A DNA stretch of 64,000 bases from Setophaga petechia (GCA_024362935.1 JANCRA010000003.1:8670001-8734000), one strand, 5' to 3'; shown: positions 40,319-52,952, numbered from the stretch's first letter. The notes: generated from the letters alone by a model not told the origin. Numbers and translations: made by a program.

Positions 40319-40917
40319 TCTGGTCTACATGACAGAATGGCAGGTGAAACCATCATCCACAGCCCTGGTCCTGACTTTCTGAAAAAAAAAAACTTTTTAA
40401 TTTCTGATACACAACAGACTTATTGATTAATTCTGTCACAGGAATCACAATGTGAATTCAGGTCTTAGTGCTTCAGTCAGTGTGTTGAGGCTTATGTGGA
40501 TGGTTGATCTGACAAGCAGTGTCCAGCTGAAGGGGCAAGGAAGGCAGCTTGATGTGCTACTTCCCAGCACAGGAATAATCCTGTCATAGCAGCCAGCACT
40601 TCCTCTCTAAGTGTCAGTCAGCTTCTCTGCATCTTCAAACAGCATTGTTTATCAAAGGTGATGCTGGAGGGCAGCAGCCAATTTGGCATGGGGTTGTAGA
40701 CAAGATGAGCTTGAGGAAAGACAAAAGAAGAACAGAACAGATATGATCTCTTCCTCCTTCCTCACTCCCACAGAGACCTCTGCACACCCACACTCCAACT
40801 GCAAATCACACCTAAGCACACTCTCTGGAAAGTGTTGCTGTAGGCTGTAATTCCCTTCCTGCCTTTTTAAGATTGTTGTTTACTACATGCTTTATTTACA
40901 ACAGTAAAATAGACCTG

Positions 40918-40990
40918 GAAGTGCTGGGTTAATGGCTGGACTTCAGGAGTGTAGAGGCCTCTACTGACCTGAGCAATTCTATGATCATTC
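40918..40990 (+). mobile_element. CR1 3'-tail remnant
   Basis: GTGCTGGGTTAATGGCTGGA, then ACTTCAGGAG, then CAATTCTATGATCATTCC follows the order of a CR1 3' end (TGGTTGGACTTGATGATC ... CAATTCTATGATTCT). Only the last 70 or so bases are recognisable. Confidence 0.6.
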
Positions 40991-41252
40991 CTATCCAACT
41001 TGAATTAATTTGGAAGGAACATTTCAGTTTCACAGTGTTATCCATGTGCAAAAGCAGATGAAGATACACAAATGTAAAGTAAACAAACAAAATTCATTTG
41101 ATTACATTTGTTTCCAGAAATGCACAAAGATTGTGGCCATGACAAAGAACCAGATATGGTGAGCTATGTAATGTCATAAACAGCACTCATCTGACACCTC
41201 TATTGACATATACCCTTTTCTCCTCTCTTCTTGCCATCTCTTTATGTTGCAG

Positions 41253-42626
41253 TTGCCAACTGACTTTCAGGAAAGGGTCAGCATCCACCTGGAGAAACAC
41301 GGGTGCAGCCTTTCTGTCCCCTTGTGCCACACTTCTTATGCCGATACCATTCCCACCTGCGTCATTGCCAAAGTGCTGGAGAAACCAGACCCACACAGCT
41401 TGTCCTCACACCTGTCAAGCCCATCCACGAGGGATCTCAATTTTCAGGACTCTGCTGGAAAAGTGGGACAAAGACCCCAGTACAAGTCTGACATCTACTG
41501 CAGTGACACGGCCCTTTACTGCCCCGAGGAGAGGAGGAGGGAGAGGCGGCAGAGCGTGGACACGCAGGTGAAGGACGTGGGCTTCCTGCGCTCCCAAAAC
41601 TCCACGGACAGCACCGTGGAGGAAGACGGTTTCCATTCCAGCTTCTCCCACGAAGCCTTCCCAGAGTACATCACCTCTCTGCCAACCTCCAGCTCCTACT
41701 CCAGCTTCAGCGTCACGTCTGAGGAGAAGGAGAACGCCCAAGCCAACACGCTGACAGCCTCGCAGCAGGCGATCTACATGAGCAACCGCGAGGAGCTGTT
41801 TGAGAGGAAGTCGCCCGTGGGGTACGAGCACCAGGGGAGCCCCAGGTTCGCCAAGCCCAAGCCCGCGCAGCACATGGAGCTCGCTGAGGACAACGAGAAC
41901 TCGCCCACTTTCACCAGGACTCTGCCCCCGTATGCAAACGAACCTTTTCATTTCTCAGCCATAACACCACAGCAGGCTCTGGCAAACCAGAAAATGAGGA
42001 ATGAGTGCAGGAGCACCCACCTTTCAGAAGAAGACTTGCCAGGGAGGTGGAGGCAGCTGAGCGTGGAGGACATTGGAGCGTACTCCTACAGGAACGCTGG
42101 CAGGCTGTCGCCCTGCAGTTTCTCAGAGCAGTACTACAGCAGCCCCATCAAGAAGGGGGACAGTCGAACAAGCCCCATCTATGCTAGCTACAAAGCAGAC
42201 AGCTGCTCAGAGGGAGATGACATCTGCCAAAGCAGACTTGTGGATTCTTGCTTCCTGAGAACAGACAGTGGCCTGAACATTGACATCAGCACAAGCTGTA
42301 AACAGGACAAATTGCCCACTTACAAAACAAAAGAATCAAGAGACCAAAAAAACGAAAGGATCACTGTCCAGTTATGCAGTAGCAAAAACATCGAAAATAG
42401 CCCGGTATTGAAAAGAGAATACGTGGACGTGAGCCCCAACAGCTCAGCAGAGTCACTCAATCAGAGTTCAGTGGAGGCTCCAGAAATCCACCAGTCTTCC
42501 ATGGATCAAGGAAGCCATCCGGGGGTTCACAGCAAACAGCCGCAGTTCCAGCGGACGGGGAGCACTGGTCTGAGTCGGAAGGACAGCCTTACAAAAGCAC
42601 AGTTATACGGAACCCTTCTGAACTAG
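41253..42626 (+). CDS. BEGAIN: BEGAIN terminal coding exon (C-terminal 457 residues)
   Basis: The acceptor AG at 41251-41252 precedes TTG CCA ACT, and the frame stays open to TAG at 42624. The product begins LPTDFQERVSIHLEKHGCSL. It contains the family blocks PTCVIAKVLEKPDP (near 41350-41391), DIYCSDTALYCPEERRR (41490-41540), SLPTSSSYSSFS (near 41680), TLTASQQAIY (near 41750) and LSVEDIGAYSY (42058-42090). It ends GLSRKDSLTKAQLYGTLLN, the BEGAIN signature C-terminus. With the two upstream exons, 521 residues are visible, against about 590 for human BEGAIN. BEGAIN is known to bind the guanylate-kinase domain of PSD-95/SAP90 at synapses through its C-terminal part. The protein is Ser-rich and hydrophilic, without membrane segments. 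The middle of the exon is GC- and CpG-richer than its surroundings. The ATG at 41244 is within the splice acceptor. A BEGAIN paralogue is the main alternative. Confidence 0.93.
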   Translation: MPTDFQERVSIHLEKHGCSLSVPLCHTSYADTIPTCVIAKVLEKPDPHSLSSHLSSPSTRDLNFQDSAGKVGQRPQYKSDIYCSDTALYCPEERRRERRQSVDTQVKDVGFLRSQNSTDSTVEEDGFHSSFSHEAFPEYITSLPTSSSYSSFSVTSEEKENAQANTLTASQQAIYMSNREELFERKSPVGYEHQGSPRFAKPKPAQHMELAEDNENSPTFTRTLPPYANEPFHFSAITPQQALANQKMRNECRSTHLSEEDLPGRWRQLSVEDIGAYSYRNAGRLSPCSFSEQYYSSPIKKGDSRTSPIYASYKADSCSEGDDICQSRLVDSCFLRTDSGLNIDISTSCKQDKLPTYKTKESRDQKNERITVQLCSSKNIENSPVLKREYVDVSPNSSAESLNQSSVEAPEIHQSSMDQGSHPGVHSKQPQFQRTGSTGLSRKDSLTKAQLYGTLLN

Positions 42627-43365
42627 GCACCTCCCCACATGGCAATAAGACAGCAAACAAAGGGAAGGAGAGAGCATTTGATGCTCCCAGTGAACAATAA
42701 GGTTCTAAGAAACAGGATTATTATGAAATATATATTCATAACGGTACTATATGTTTAAAACAAAATCTCTTCAAAAACATTATACAGCACTTTTCACTTG
42801 ACATCCTTTCCACATGGGAGACTGTCCCCTCCCCTCTTTTATAAACCTGAAATATTTTTATAAACAAAAAATGTATTTATTAGACTATCCTAAGCTATTT
42901 GAGCAGAATTCTTTTCCCTTCAAGCAGGTTTCTTATTTATTTTTGTGCATGAGGCCATCTGTGCCTAAATTCTTGGAGGAAAAGGGTAAAATCATGATGA
43001 CAGTGACAAAAAAAATAAACCCACCTGACAAAATACCATAAAATGTCATGTGAAATAAAAAAACACAAGAATGGTGAATTTCAAGAAGTATATTTTTTAA
43101 CAAGAATGGAATTGTATCTTAAGTTATTTCATACAAATGTATTTATGAGTGACTAATGTATGCACAAAGTGATACTAATATTTTGTTCTTTTAATCCACT
43201 GTGTTTCTGCTTTCCTATTTTTCCTTGTATACTACCTCAAAAGTAATTGAGGGTTTCTTTGTCACATTTTCTGTAGGCTTGCATTTATATTGTCTAAAAT
43301 GCATGCAGTGTCATAATTAATACTGTATTTTGCATAACTTAATAAAAGACACCAGTGGATATATT
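42627..43365 (+). other. BEGAIN: BEGAIN 3' UTR
   Basis: AT-rich sequence after the stop codon, with several ATTTA-containing AU-rich words near 42871, 42930 and 43138. Earlier AATAAA words occur at 43014 and 43054, but neither has as good a downstream context as the one at 43341. The end at about 43365 is inferred from the poly(A) signal. Two shorter alternative 3' ends are possible. Confidence 0.75.
43341..43346 (+). terminator. BEGAIN: Likely BEGAIN polyadenylation signal (AATAAA)
   Basis: The canonical hexamer lies about 715 bases after the stop codon. It is followed by a GT-rich stretch (GGATATATTTTGGGGTTGTT) within 30 bases, as expected for a cleavage/polyadenylation site. Cleavage is predicted around 43358-43368. 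Confidence 0.75.
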
Positions 43366-43369
43366 TTGG

Positions 43370-46300
43370 GGTTGTTTATCCCTTCATTCAGCAGAACATG
43401 GAATTGCTCTGAGGGGCATCAGTCCAGCAAAAGTTAATGGCTAAAGCTCCTGAACTGGATTCCTTTCTAAAGGAGTCTCCCTTTCTCTGCAAGCTCCAGA
43501 GTTTAACTGGTTCACAGCCCATGGCCTCTGGGTCTGGGAGGATGACTTCTCATCAGCCTGTTGAAAGTAAGCAAGGAAAAAAAAATGTTTATCCACAGTC
43601 TTGAGTTCACTAGACAGGGTTCTGCATACTGAATGAGAGCAGAAAATTACTCAAAAACCAGTGATGTAAGCTCCTCCTCTATTACTCACATACTTGACAC
43701 AATCTTTTATGCCTTTCAAACTGTTACATTTCACAGCTGCCCTTTCTTCTTATGCAGCTTGGTATTTCTAACAGTGATTTTTCTGAAGCCTAAGGAAAGT
43801 CTGGAAAATCTGTAGCCTTTACTCCCGGGTCCAAGAAGATGTATTTTTACCTCTACTTCTGGCATTTCCTCCAGCAATTTTTCTGTTTCTCACCATCTCA
43901 CTATTATGGAGTACACAGCTGGGACAGGAGGAAAAGGGAGAGAGCAAAATGAGAGGAAGAGAAAAGCAAAAAGGAGAGAAAGGGAAATCCTGAGGATTTT
44001 CTTCCCAGCTTCAGTATTCCTGCTTGGTGAGAGGCAGAATACAGCAAAAAATATTTAATAATTATTTTAAGTCATGTGCACATATCCTATACTTAAAATA
44101 CTGACTCTTGACAGCTCATGTATGGGGAAAGACCTTGCTTAGTGCAGTATGTGGTAGTAATCAGTGGGATCCCTGTGGAAATACAAACTAGCTCATTGTA
44201 AAGCTAAAATAATTATCTACTCAATAGGTATTAAGAAAATATACTTTTTCTGCTGATTCTCTGAAAGCAGTTACCTGGCAACTGACTACAAACCAGGACT
44301 ACAGAACTGCTCATTTCCCACAGAATTATCTTCCATCATGGGGCCACACATTCTGTGCACTTGGCATGAATAACTCCCATTGCTCTCTATTTCCACCATG
44401 TATAATATAAAATTTGTCCATTGTTGATGTGTGCAAATACTTGCTGTGCTCTTTGAAAGATCAGGCATCAAGTCCCTGCAGTTCCTCCAGGGTCTGTTGC
44501 AGCACCATGGAGAAAAATGGTCACAAATAATATCTCACAGGTAAGGCACGAGATAGCTCCAAAGTGGTGCTCATTTCAGTACAAAACTGCCACATGCCTT
44601 GCAATTTTATACTCCCAAACTTGCTCACAGTGAGTGTGAGAGGTAGGGCAGGCTGCAAATAATTCCATGAAGTCGATAACAAACATATACGATGAGGTTT
44701 CCAAAGGCCAAGAGCTACTTATGGCAGGATGTGACCTGCAGTAAATTGACTTGGAGATCCACAAGAGCTGTTATTTCCCCTTTGAAACACCAAGACAGAA
44801 AACAGGTGTGAAAAAAACCTCACTGTTGACTCATTCAGGTATATAAAATTTAGACAATCCCTTAGGCAAGACATTAATTTCTCTGGTCAATGAATATAAG
44901 GATTTGTATGGAAGAGGTGAAAATTAACAGTTATCTCACCTAAGAAAATATGTAAGCTATGAAACAGTAAATTGTGTCATTTATGAGCTGGAACACAGTG
45001 TCAGACTAATCCTTTTACAATATTGTTCATTATTTGACCTAAAGTGCTACCTTGGCAATTATACAAAATTACATTTCTTCTAGATATTATATCTTTGATT
45101 ATTTAATATCCTGTTCTATTATATTCTTTCATACTACTGCAGCTTCAAAGTCTGCTTCTATGCTTGACTTAACTTTTTCTCAGTTTATGTGCACTAATAC
45201 ATAGATTAAACCCAGTCTTTTCAGCCAGTTAGTACAGGCGTTTTTGTAAAATAGCCCACAACCTTGTAACATTTTTCTGTAATTAATTCTGTTACAGAAA
45301 AATATATCAATGAATTTCAACTGAATCAATCAAAATAGCTATAAAAATTCTTCAGCTTTAACATGTCGATTTAAATTTCTCCTTAATTAGAAAAACTGAT
45401 GGTAAGCTTCCTAATTTCATATGAACATGAGAAAAAGTTCCAGTAACTCACCAAAATTTTCTCAGATTTACAGATACACTATGGTTTAGTTTAATTTTTA
45501 AAAAATAACTTGGAAATCTTATAATAAAGGATTTATTTCTGGGATTCTGGTGTTAATTTTGTCATAATAAGTTAGATTTATTGAGACAATCAGAGGGAGA
45601 GATCTGAAGCATAAAGACAGAACAATGATAGGTGTTTTCAGAATAGATTCAAATATTCTTTGTGGTAGAAAGATTTTTTGCTTGCCTTCAGTTTTCACAC
45701 CAGGAGGAAGTAATCCAGAAAAATCTTGAGTTTTGAAGTATGTCATTGGATATTGAGAACAGCCAACAGAGTTCTGCTGTGCCATCAGACAACTGGTTTG
45801 TACAGACTTACAGGCACTGAGATTTTAGGAGATTGATCCTTGTTAAAAAAGGAGCACTTAGGTTCTGTAGGACATTTCTGACAGAGAATAACACCTGAAA
45901 GATCCTTCTCAGAAGATCTGACTTCCCTTTTTTCATTCAAGTAGATATATGTAGTTTGATAAACTCTACTCTTATTTCATTCAATTACAAGTGTCTCCAG
46001 AAAGTAAAACAACAGCCCTTCAGCCAAAGTGCCACAGACCCCTCCACTCCAGTGGCTGAGAATTTGCCATGAAATACCTTTACCCAAGGACATGGGAATG
46101 GGAAAATGTTCCATTTTCTCTTAAGCATTATAAGAATGCCAAGGTGGCTCCATGCTGCCACAAAATCTCACTTTCCCAAATCAAATTTCATATGCAGGAT
46201 TTGTAATTTGATTAATTATTTCATTTGCCATGAGTGAGAACAGGAAGGGCGAGTAAAAGAAGTGGCAAGTCCCAGACAGTGCAGTGAAGCAGAAGACGAA

Positions 46301-49300
46301 AAATGTCATTTTAATGATGAAAACCAAAAGCAGAATGAGTGAGACACACAACACTGACCAAGGGGAAAACAAAGGGGGCTGAAAGAGATCAGAGTCAGGC
46401 ATATTGAATCACATATCAAAATAGAAAAAAGTACAAAAATGGTACTAGGGATATGGGTTATAATTCACCAGGAATGACAGTGCAGAACTATTATGAAGTC
46501 GTGGAAAGAAAATGCATTTTTGAAATGTTTTCTCACTCCCAATTAATCTTATAAAACTGTGCAAAATCTCAATCATTATGAATAATGCAGGTCACTTTTG
46601 TTAAACCTTTTAGAAGTCTAGAAATAGCTAAAATTTTAAGTTTAAATCATGGCAAGCCATAACACAGGTCATTTCCAACTCAACAGTTTCTAACTTCTTC
46701 ACCCAAACTAGAAAATTAATCAAACTAATTCTTTCCCCTTCCAGCACTTTTAATTAAAAAGAATCCATAATCTATCACAGAGCATGATTATGCAGCTACT
46801 TAGATTAATTTCCCCTTGTTTAATTTTAAAGTACTGATTGACATCCTTTGGACTTTCATATAAAATTCTTACCCCCTGTTCATGTGTGCAACCTTGTAAC
46901 CTTTGCAGACTATTGTTATATGTCTCCTTAAATTGTGTAGATGTAGTCATCTGAGATTTTTCTCTTGGAAGACACTCCTTTCAGGACACTAAATGCTTCT
47001 TATTCTCTTCAAGGAATCCTCCTCACCTCACTGCTGCTGAACATCACAATATTTTACAATGAGCACTGAGCTGTTCCAACCCCCAGTACCAAAGTGCAAT
47101 TCAAGGAAAGGTGAGGCTACACAGATCAGAGCAGCTTTTATTGACCCTCCATGCTGACCTGCGTGCATTAAACCATGCCATGTTTCTACATGGTCTTATA
47201 TCAACATTACCAGAGGTTTTTCATTGTTTTCCTAATTTTTCCTCCAAGTCTTTGAAAATAAGCTTCATTGTTAGAAACAGCTCTGGCCATTCAGTTATTC
47301 TTTGACAACCTGCCACTCATTCCAGCATCTCCCACATTGTTTTCTCTTTGGTATTTTATTTTTACTGTATTTTAGTAATTGAGAGGGTTTGTTTAGCTGC
47401 AGTTAAAAAGAGTAATTTGAATGTTCATGCAATGAAAGATTTTTCTCCTTCTGTACCCCACAAGGTCTTAGACCCCAGCTTAATGCCCAAGGCACCAAGG
47501 TTTTGGAATGCTGCTGTTCCAAGCCCCTGAGCTCTCTCTTCTCCAGGTTCCTGCAGCCCCCGTGTTGCAGAGAAAGGCACTCTGCTTTCTGCCAGATAGG
47601 AGCCCCTTAAGGATGTTGCCAGCCCCACATCCCACACCTGTGGGGAGTGGTAAAGCCCCTCCCACCCCTCCTTGCTGAGGCAAGGATCATCCCTGCAGAC
47701 AGTTCCAGAGTATCCAGAGTAGAGAGAACAACTCCATCTGCAAGGGCCAAAACAAGATGCACAGACACAAGATGTAATTGCTGGAAAATATCCCTGATGA
47801 GAGTTAAGTGCCTCCTCATCAACATACCCATCATGATAGATATACATTAATACTCTAACTGTGATTATTCAGAAAAATTCTAATTTTTAAAGTTAGCTCT
47901 AATGAATGAATATTTAAATATATTCACCCATTTCAATTTTTGCTTTGCAATTTATGAGTCAGAGCAGACATGCATGAGCTGCAGAGCCACAGCACTATTT
48001 ACTACACTGACAGCTCTATGATTTAGAAGAAGAGAAACAACAGCAAATCCCAGAATAATTAAATTTGTAACATCAGTGTCAGCCAGCGTCCTTTCCCATT
48101 CCAGGTTTTCACATGTGACATTGAAAAACAGATCATAAAGAACAAAACATCCTCAGCGCATAAGGGTTATAAATTTCAGTATGTTCCCACACAAGAGGTT
48201 TTTTGTTAGAGTTTTTATTGTTACAGTAGAAATCCTCTTAATCTGGGGACCAGTTGCGTGGGGCGACATGAGGAGGGAGACCTACACTGAATGTCCAGAC
48301 AGCACGAAGCCTCTCACCTCAAGAAACCACTGTGCCACCAGCCTGAGGGCATGGGGACAACAGCAGCAGCACTTCTAACTGATAAATCACGAGTATTGAC
48401 TCTGGTGGGATTATTTTTGACAAGGAGTTAAATCCCGATTTATGTTCACTTGACTTAAATTTGTCAATTTACTTCAATGGACCTTCAGCATTTCACAGTC
48501 TTTATCCTCTAAAAATGAGGGAAATACTCTTATCCCCAAAGCCCTGGGAGTTACACTAAGATGACATGCCTAATCCCAGAGAGATAGTAAGGAGTTAGCT
48601 ATTTTAGTTTTAGGAGATTTTAAGGCTCTTGGCCTTTTGCTCATGCTGTAACTTGAGAAACAGTTGAGAAGGAAAGCTCAATTTCTCAAGCTCAGCCTTA
48701 ACACAGGAACTGAATAATTGTTTTCTGATTCATCCCCACTTACCTGAGCTTTCAGAGTCCACAATAGCCTGAAGGTGCGGAAGGAAAGAGCTGACACTGG
48801 AAGAAAATTCAAAATTTAATCTGTGCATCCAAACTATTAAAAGGCCAAATTACTTCTAAGACAATCATGCTTGTCTACAATAAACTGGGGTTTTTTTCGT
48901 ATTTTACCCAGAGAACACATACACTGCCAAAGAAAGTATGTAACTGAGATGAGAACTAGGATCTTGCTGTCTGGAACCAACTTGGATTTTCCTGGGAGTC
49001 TGGAAGGATACATAGGGGAATGGAGGCAGAGCAAGGATGATTGCTCTGTCAGCACAAAATGCAGTAAAACTTTCCAGTCACAACATTTACTGTATTCCCC
49101 TAATTTTTAGGCTACATTATGAAAAAGGTCTCAGGAAAAGGCTTTTAGAAACAGACTGCTTTATTTCAATCTAATTTTTCCCATTTTCCCCACCTCTTTT
49201 AAAAGAGAAAAAGAAAAAATATGTTTTGCAAGCTGCAGTGATATGGGGGCTTTTGCTAGGGCTGTCAGTCCTGCCTATAAACACCTGACTTGTGTCAGTA

Positions 49301-49574
49301 GGGAAAAACAATCCTGAAACTAAATCAGTTTAACAGAAAAACATTTGCTACTCAAGGAGAAATGGCCTAATTGAAAAGAATGTCAGTAAGCAGCTCTTTA
49401 CTGAGATTTCAGAGTCCAGAAAGCTGAGTTTTGGGAACAAAACAAGTCCAGTGAAGTCAAAATTTGCAAAGATCCCAAAAAATACTTATATTTAAAAAAG
49501 GTTTGGAATGCATTTACCATTCTTTCATTCTCTTTGATGATAAAGATGACATGCACTTTTTGGAACTCCAGATG
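43370..49574. other. Intergenic DNA between BEGAIN and the satellite array
   Basis: No gene recognised on either strand. A purine-rich tract lies at about 43925-43990. A GC-richer unique segment at 47460-47770 gives overlapping open frames on both strands (up to 140 codons on the - strand at 47425-47847), with no resemblance to a known protein. In mammals the 3' neighbour of BEGAIN is the convergent WDR25 gene, but no WD-repeat exon was recognised here. Confidence 0.55.
43925..43990. repeat. Purine-rich low-complexity tract
   Basis: The + strand is almost only G and A for about 65 bases, with irregular GGAGAG, GAGGAAGAG and AAAGG units. No coding content. Confidence 0.65.
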
Positions 49575-49789
49575 ACACCAAACCATGCCAAAACTAAGCT
49601 CACAGATGTTGCAAAAGCAGGGGAATAAGTCAAGGAGGAAGACACAACTTGCAGGGGAAGATATAAGAAACAGGGCATGGATACTAAAAATAGAAAAAAA
49701 ATTTTCTTTCCCAAAGTCAAAGCCATCAAAAAGCATGGCATGCCATCAAGTGCAGGGACATGCACCAAAGATTCTTCTATTACTCCCCA

Positions 49790-49842
49790 CTGAAATTTCA
49801 TTTCCCTTCGGGTAGGGAAACGGAATCTTGCGAACCCGAAAA
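49790..49842. repeat. Short (one-armed) version of the hairpin region
   Basis: In this first monomer only the right-arm sequence is present, as TTTCATTTCCCTTCGGGTAG then GGAAACGGAATCTTGCG. It still contains a small 7-bp inverted repeat (TTTCCCT ... AGGGAAA). The monomer is 403 bp, about 32 bp shorter than hairpin-bearing monomers. Confidence 0.85.
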
Positions 49843-50368
49843 CAAAGACTTACAAACACTCTGCAAAGGACATAGGATCAAAAGAAATGCAATTGAAAAA
49901 AACCCCACAAAAACCAGAAAATTCAGAGTTTTAGTCTCTTCAAAAAATGCTCTGGAAGGAAATGAGCTGCATTGCAAAGGACCAAACCATGCAAAATTAA
50001 GCTCACAGCCGTTGCACAAGCAGGGGAAAAAGACAAAGATGAAGACACAACTCACTGGGGAAAGTATAAGAAACACGGCAAGGATACCTAAAAAAAAAAA
50101 AAAACAAATTTCTTTCCCAAAGTCAAAGCCATCAAAAGGCAGGCCATATGCCATCAAGTGCAGGCACATGCAGCAAAGCTTGCCAAAATTGATCCCCGCT
50201 GAAGGCCAAAACACAAAGGAAGGACTTCTAAACTCCCTGGAATGGAGATACCATCCAAGCAATTGCAATCGGAGGAGAAAAAAACAAAATTGGGGAAATT
50301 TTGTCATTCCGAGAAAATGGCCAGGATTCAATCTGGCGCATTGCAAAGGACCAAACCATGCCAAAACG

Positions 50369-51907
50369 AAGCTCACAGCTGTTGCAAAAGCAGGGGAATA
50401 AGTCAAGGAGGAAGACACAACTTGCAGGGGAAGATATAAGAAACAGGGCATGGATACTAAAAATAGAAAAAAAATTTCTTTCCCAAAGTCAAAGCCATCA
50501 AAAAGCATGGCATGCCATCAAGTGCAGGGACATGCACCAAAGATTCTTCTATTAGTCCCCATTGAAATCGCAAGATTCCGTTTCCCTTCCCGAAAGGAAA
50601 TTTCATTTCCTTTCGGGAAGGGAAACGGAAACTTGCGAACCCCAAAAGAAAGACTTACAAACACTCTGCAAAGGACATAGGATCAAAAGAAATGCAATTG
50701 AAAAAAACCCCACAAAAACCAGAAAATTCAGAGTTTTAGTCTCTTCAAAAAATGGTCTGGAAGGAAATGAGCTGCATTGCAAAGGACCAAACCATGCAAA
50801 ACTAAGCTCACAGATGTTGCACATGCAGGGGAAAAAGACAAAGACAAAGACACAACTCGCTGGTGAAGATCAGACGGACATGGCATGGATAGCTAAAAGA
50901 AAAAAAAAAAATTTCTTTCCCAAAGTCAAAGCCATCAAAAGGCAGGCCATATGCCATCAAGTGCAGGCACATGCAGCAAAGCATGCCAAAAGTGATCCCC
51001 GCTGAAGGCCAAAACACAAAGGAAGGACTTCCAGACTCCCTGGAATGGAGATACCATCCAAGCAATTGCAATCGGAGGAGAAAAAAAAAAAGTTGGGGAA
51101 ATTTTGTCATTCCGTGAAAATGGCCAGGATTAAATCCGGAGCATTGCAAAGGACCAAAAGATGCCGAAACTAAGCTCACAGGTGTTGCACAAGCAGGGGA
51201 AAAAGACAAAAACAAAGACACAACTCGCTGGGGAAGATCAGAGGGACATGGCATGGATACCAAAAAGAAAAATAAAAAAATTTCTTTCCCAAAGTCAAAG
51301 CCATCAAAAGGCAGGCCATATGCCATCAAGTGCAGGCACATGCAGCAAAGCTTGCCAAAATTGATCCCCGCTGAAGGCCAAAACACAAAGGAAGGACTTC
51401 CAAACTCCCTGGAATGGAGATACCATCCAAGCAATTGCAATCTGGGGAGAAAAAAAAAAAGTTGGGGAAATTTTGTCATTCCGTGAAAATGGCCAGGATT
51501 CAATCCGGAGCATTGCAAAGGACCAAAAGATGCCAAAACTAAGCTCACAGATGTTGCACAAGCAGGGGAAAAAGACAAAGACAAAGACACAACTCGCTGG
51601 GGAAGATCAGACGGACATGGCATGGATACCAAAAAGAAAGAAGAAAAAATTTCTTTCCCAAAGTCAAAGCCATCAAAAGGCAGGCCATATGCCATCAAGT
51701 GCAGGCACATGCAGCAAAGCTTGCCAAAATTGATCCCCGCTGAAGGCCAAAACACAAAGGAAGGACTTCTAAACTCCCTGGAATGGAGATACCATCCAAG
51801 CAATTCCAATCGCAGGAGAAAAAAAAAATTGGGGAAATTTCGTCATTCCGAGAAAATGGCCAGGATTCAATCTGGCGCATTGCAAAGGACCAAACCATGC
51901 CAAAACT
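50369..51907 (+). repeat. Satellite four-monomer unit A-B-C-C
   Basis: Monomer spacings of 435, 368, 369 and 367 give a 1539-bp unit. It equals the 1170-bp trimer plus one additional C-type monomer, consistent with unequal exchange between neighbouring C monomers. Confidence 0.85.
50569..50637. repeat. 69-nt hairpin in A monomer, copy 1
   Basis: Two 33-base arms are reverse complements around a 3-base TTC spacer. This copy has one mismatch in the right arm (GGAAACTTGCG instead of GGAATCTTGCG). All other full copies are perfect. Confidence 0.95.
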
Positions 51908-52107
51908 AAGCTCACAGCTGTTGCAAAAGCAGGGGAATAAGTCAAGGAGGAAGACACAACTTGCAGGGGAAGATATAAGAAACAGGGCATGGATACTAAA
52001 AATAGAAAAAAAATTTCTTTCCCAAAGTCAAAGCCATCAAAAAGCATGGCATGCCATCAAGTGCAGGGACATGCACCAAAGATTCTTCTATTAGTCCCCA
52101 TTGAAAT

Positions 52108-52176
52108 CGCAAGATTCCGTTTCCCTTCCCGAAAGGAAATTTCATTTCCTTTCGGGAAGGGAAACGGAATCTTGCG
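52108..52176. repeat. 69-nt perfect hairpin in A monomer, copy 2
   Basis: Arms run from CGCAAGATTCCG inward and back out to CGGAATCTTGCG, with a TTC spacer. No mismatch in 33 pairs. Confidence 0.95.
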
Positions 52177-52907
52177 AACCCCAAAAGAAAGACTTACAAA
52201 CACTCTGCAAAGGACATAGGATCAAAAGAAATGCAATTGAAAAAAACCCCACAAAAACCAGAAAATTCAGAGTTTTAGTCTCTTCAAAAAATGGTCTGGA
52301 AGGAAATGAGCTGCATTGCAAAGGACCAAACCATGCCAAAACTAAGCTCACAGATGTTGCACAAGCAGGGGAAAAAGACAAAGACAAAGACACAACTCGC
52401 TGGGGAAGATCAGACGGACATGGCATGGATACCAAAAAGAAAAAAAAAAAATTTCTTTCCCAAAGTCAAAGCCATCAAAAGCCAGGCCATATGCCATCAA
52501 GTGCAGGCACATGCAGCAAAGCTTGCCAAAATTGATCCCCGCTGAAGGCCAAAACACAAAGGAAGGACTTCCAGACTCCCTGGAATGGAGATACCATCCA
52601 AGCATTTGCAATCGGAGGAGAAAAAAAAAAAGTTCGGGAAATTTTGTCATTCCGTGAAAATGGCCAGGATTACATCCGGAGCATTGCAAAGGAGCAAAAG
52701 ATGCCAAAACTAAGCTCACAGATGTTGCACAAGCAGGGGAAAAAGACAAAGACAAAGACACAACTCGCTGGGGAAGATCAGACGGACATGGCATGGATAG
52801 CTAAAAGAAAAAAAAAAATTTCTTTCCCAAAGTCAAAGCCATCAAAAAGCATGGCATGCCATCAAGTGCAGGGACATGCACCAAAGATTCTTCTATTAGT
52901 CCCCACT

Positions 52908-52952
52908 GAAATTTCATTTCCCTTCGGGTAGGGAAACGGAATCTTGCGAACC
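52908..52952. repeat. Short (one-armed) version of the hairpin region, second copy
   Basis: Same short form as at 49790, including the CTTCGGGTAGGG core, in the C/A hybrid monomer of 403 bp. Two monomers thus share the one-armed state. Confidence 0.85.

Larger units (their letters stand above)
38013..41252 (+). other. BEGAIN intron (about 3.2 kb)
   Basis: The intron runs from the GTAATG donor to a strong acceptor, in which CCTTTTCTCCTCTCTTCTTG is followed by a CTCTTTATGTTGCAG end. It contains a CT microsatellite at 40304-40318, a CR1 3'-tail remnant at 40918-40990, and an AT-rich block at 39160-39260 with an octamer motif. No further exon was seen. Confidence 0.85.

Noticed and set aside
41415..41951. 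178-codon - strand open frame opposite the last BEGAIN exon
   Set aside because: It is an antisense shadow of a GC-rich coding exon. The + strand frame has the recognised protein.
47425..47847. 140-codon - strand open frame in the GC-richer segment downstream of BEGAIN
   Set aside because: Several frames on both strands are open here, and none resembles WDR25 or any other known protein. Treated as compositional.
50808..51809. 333-codon - strand open frame in the satellite
   Set aside because: It crosses almost three tandem monomers, has equally long frames opposite it, and its continuation depends on A-run length. It is explained by repeat composition, not by a gene.
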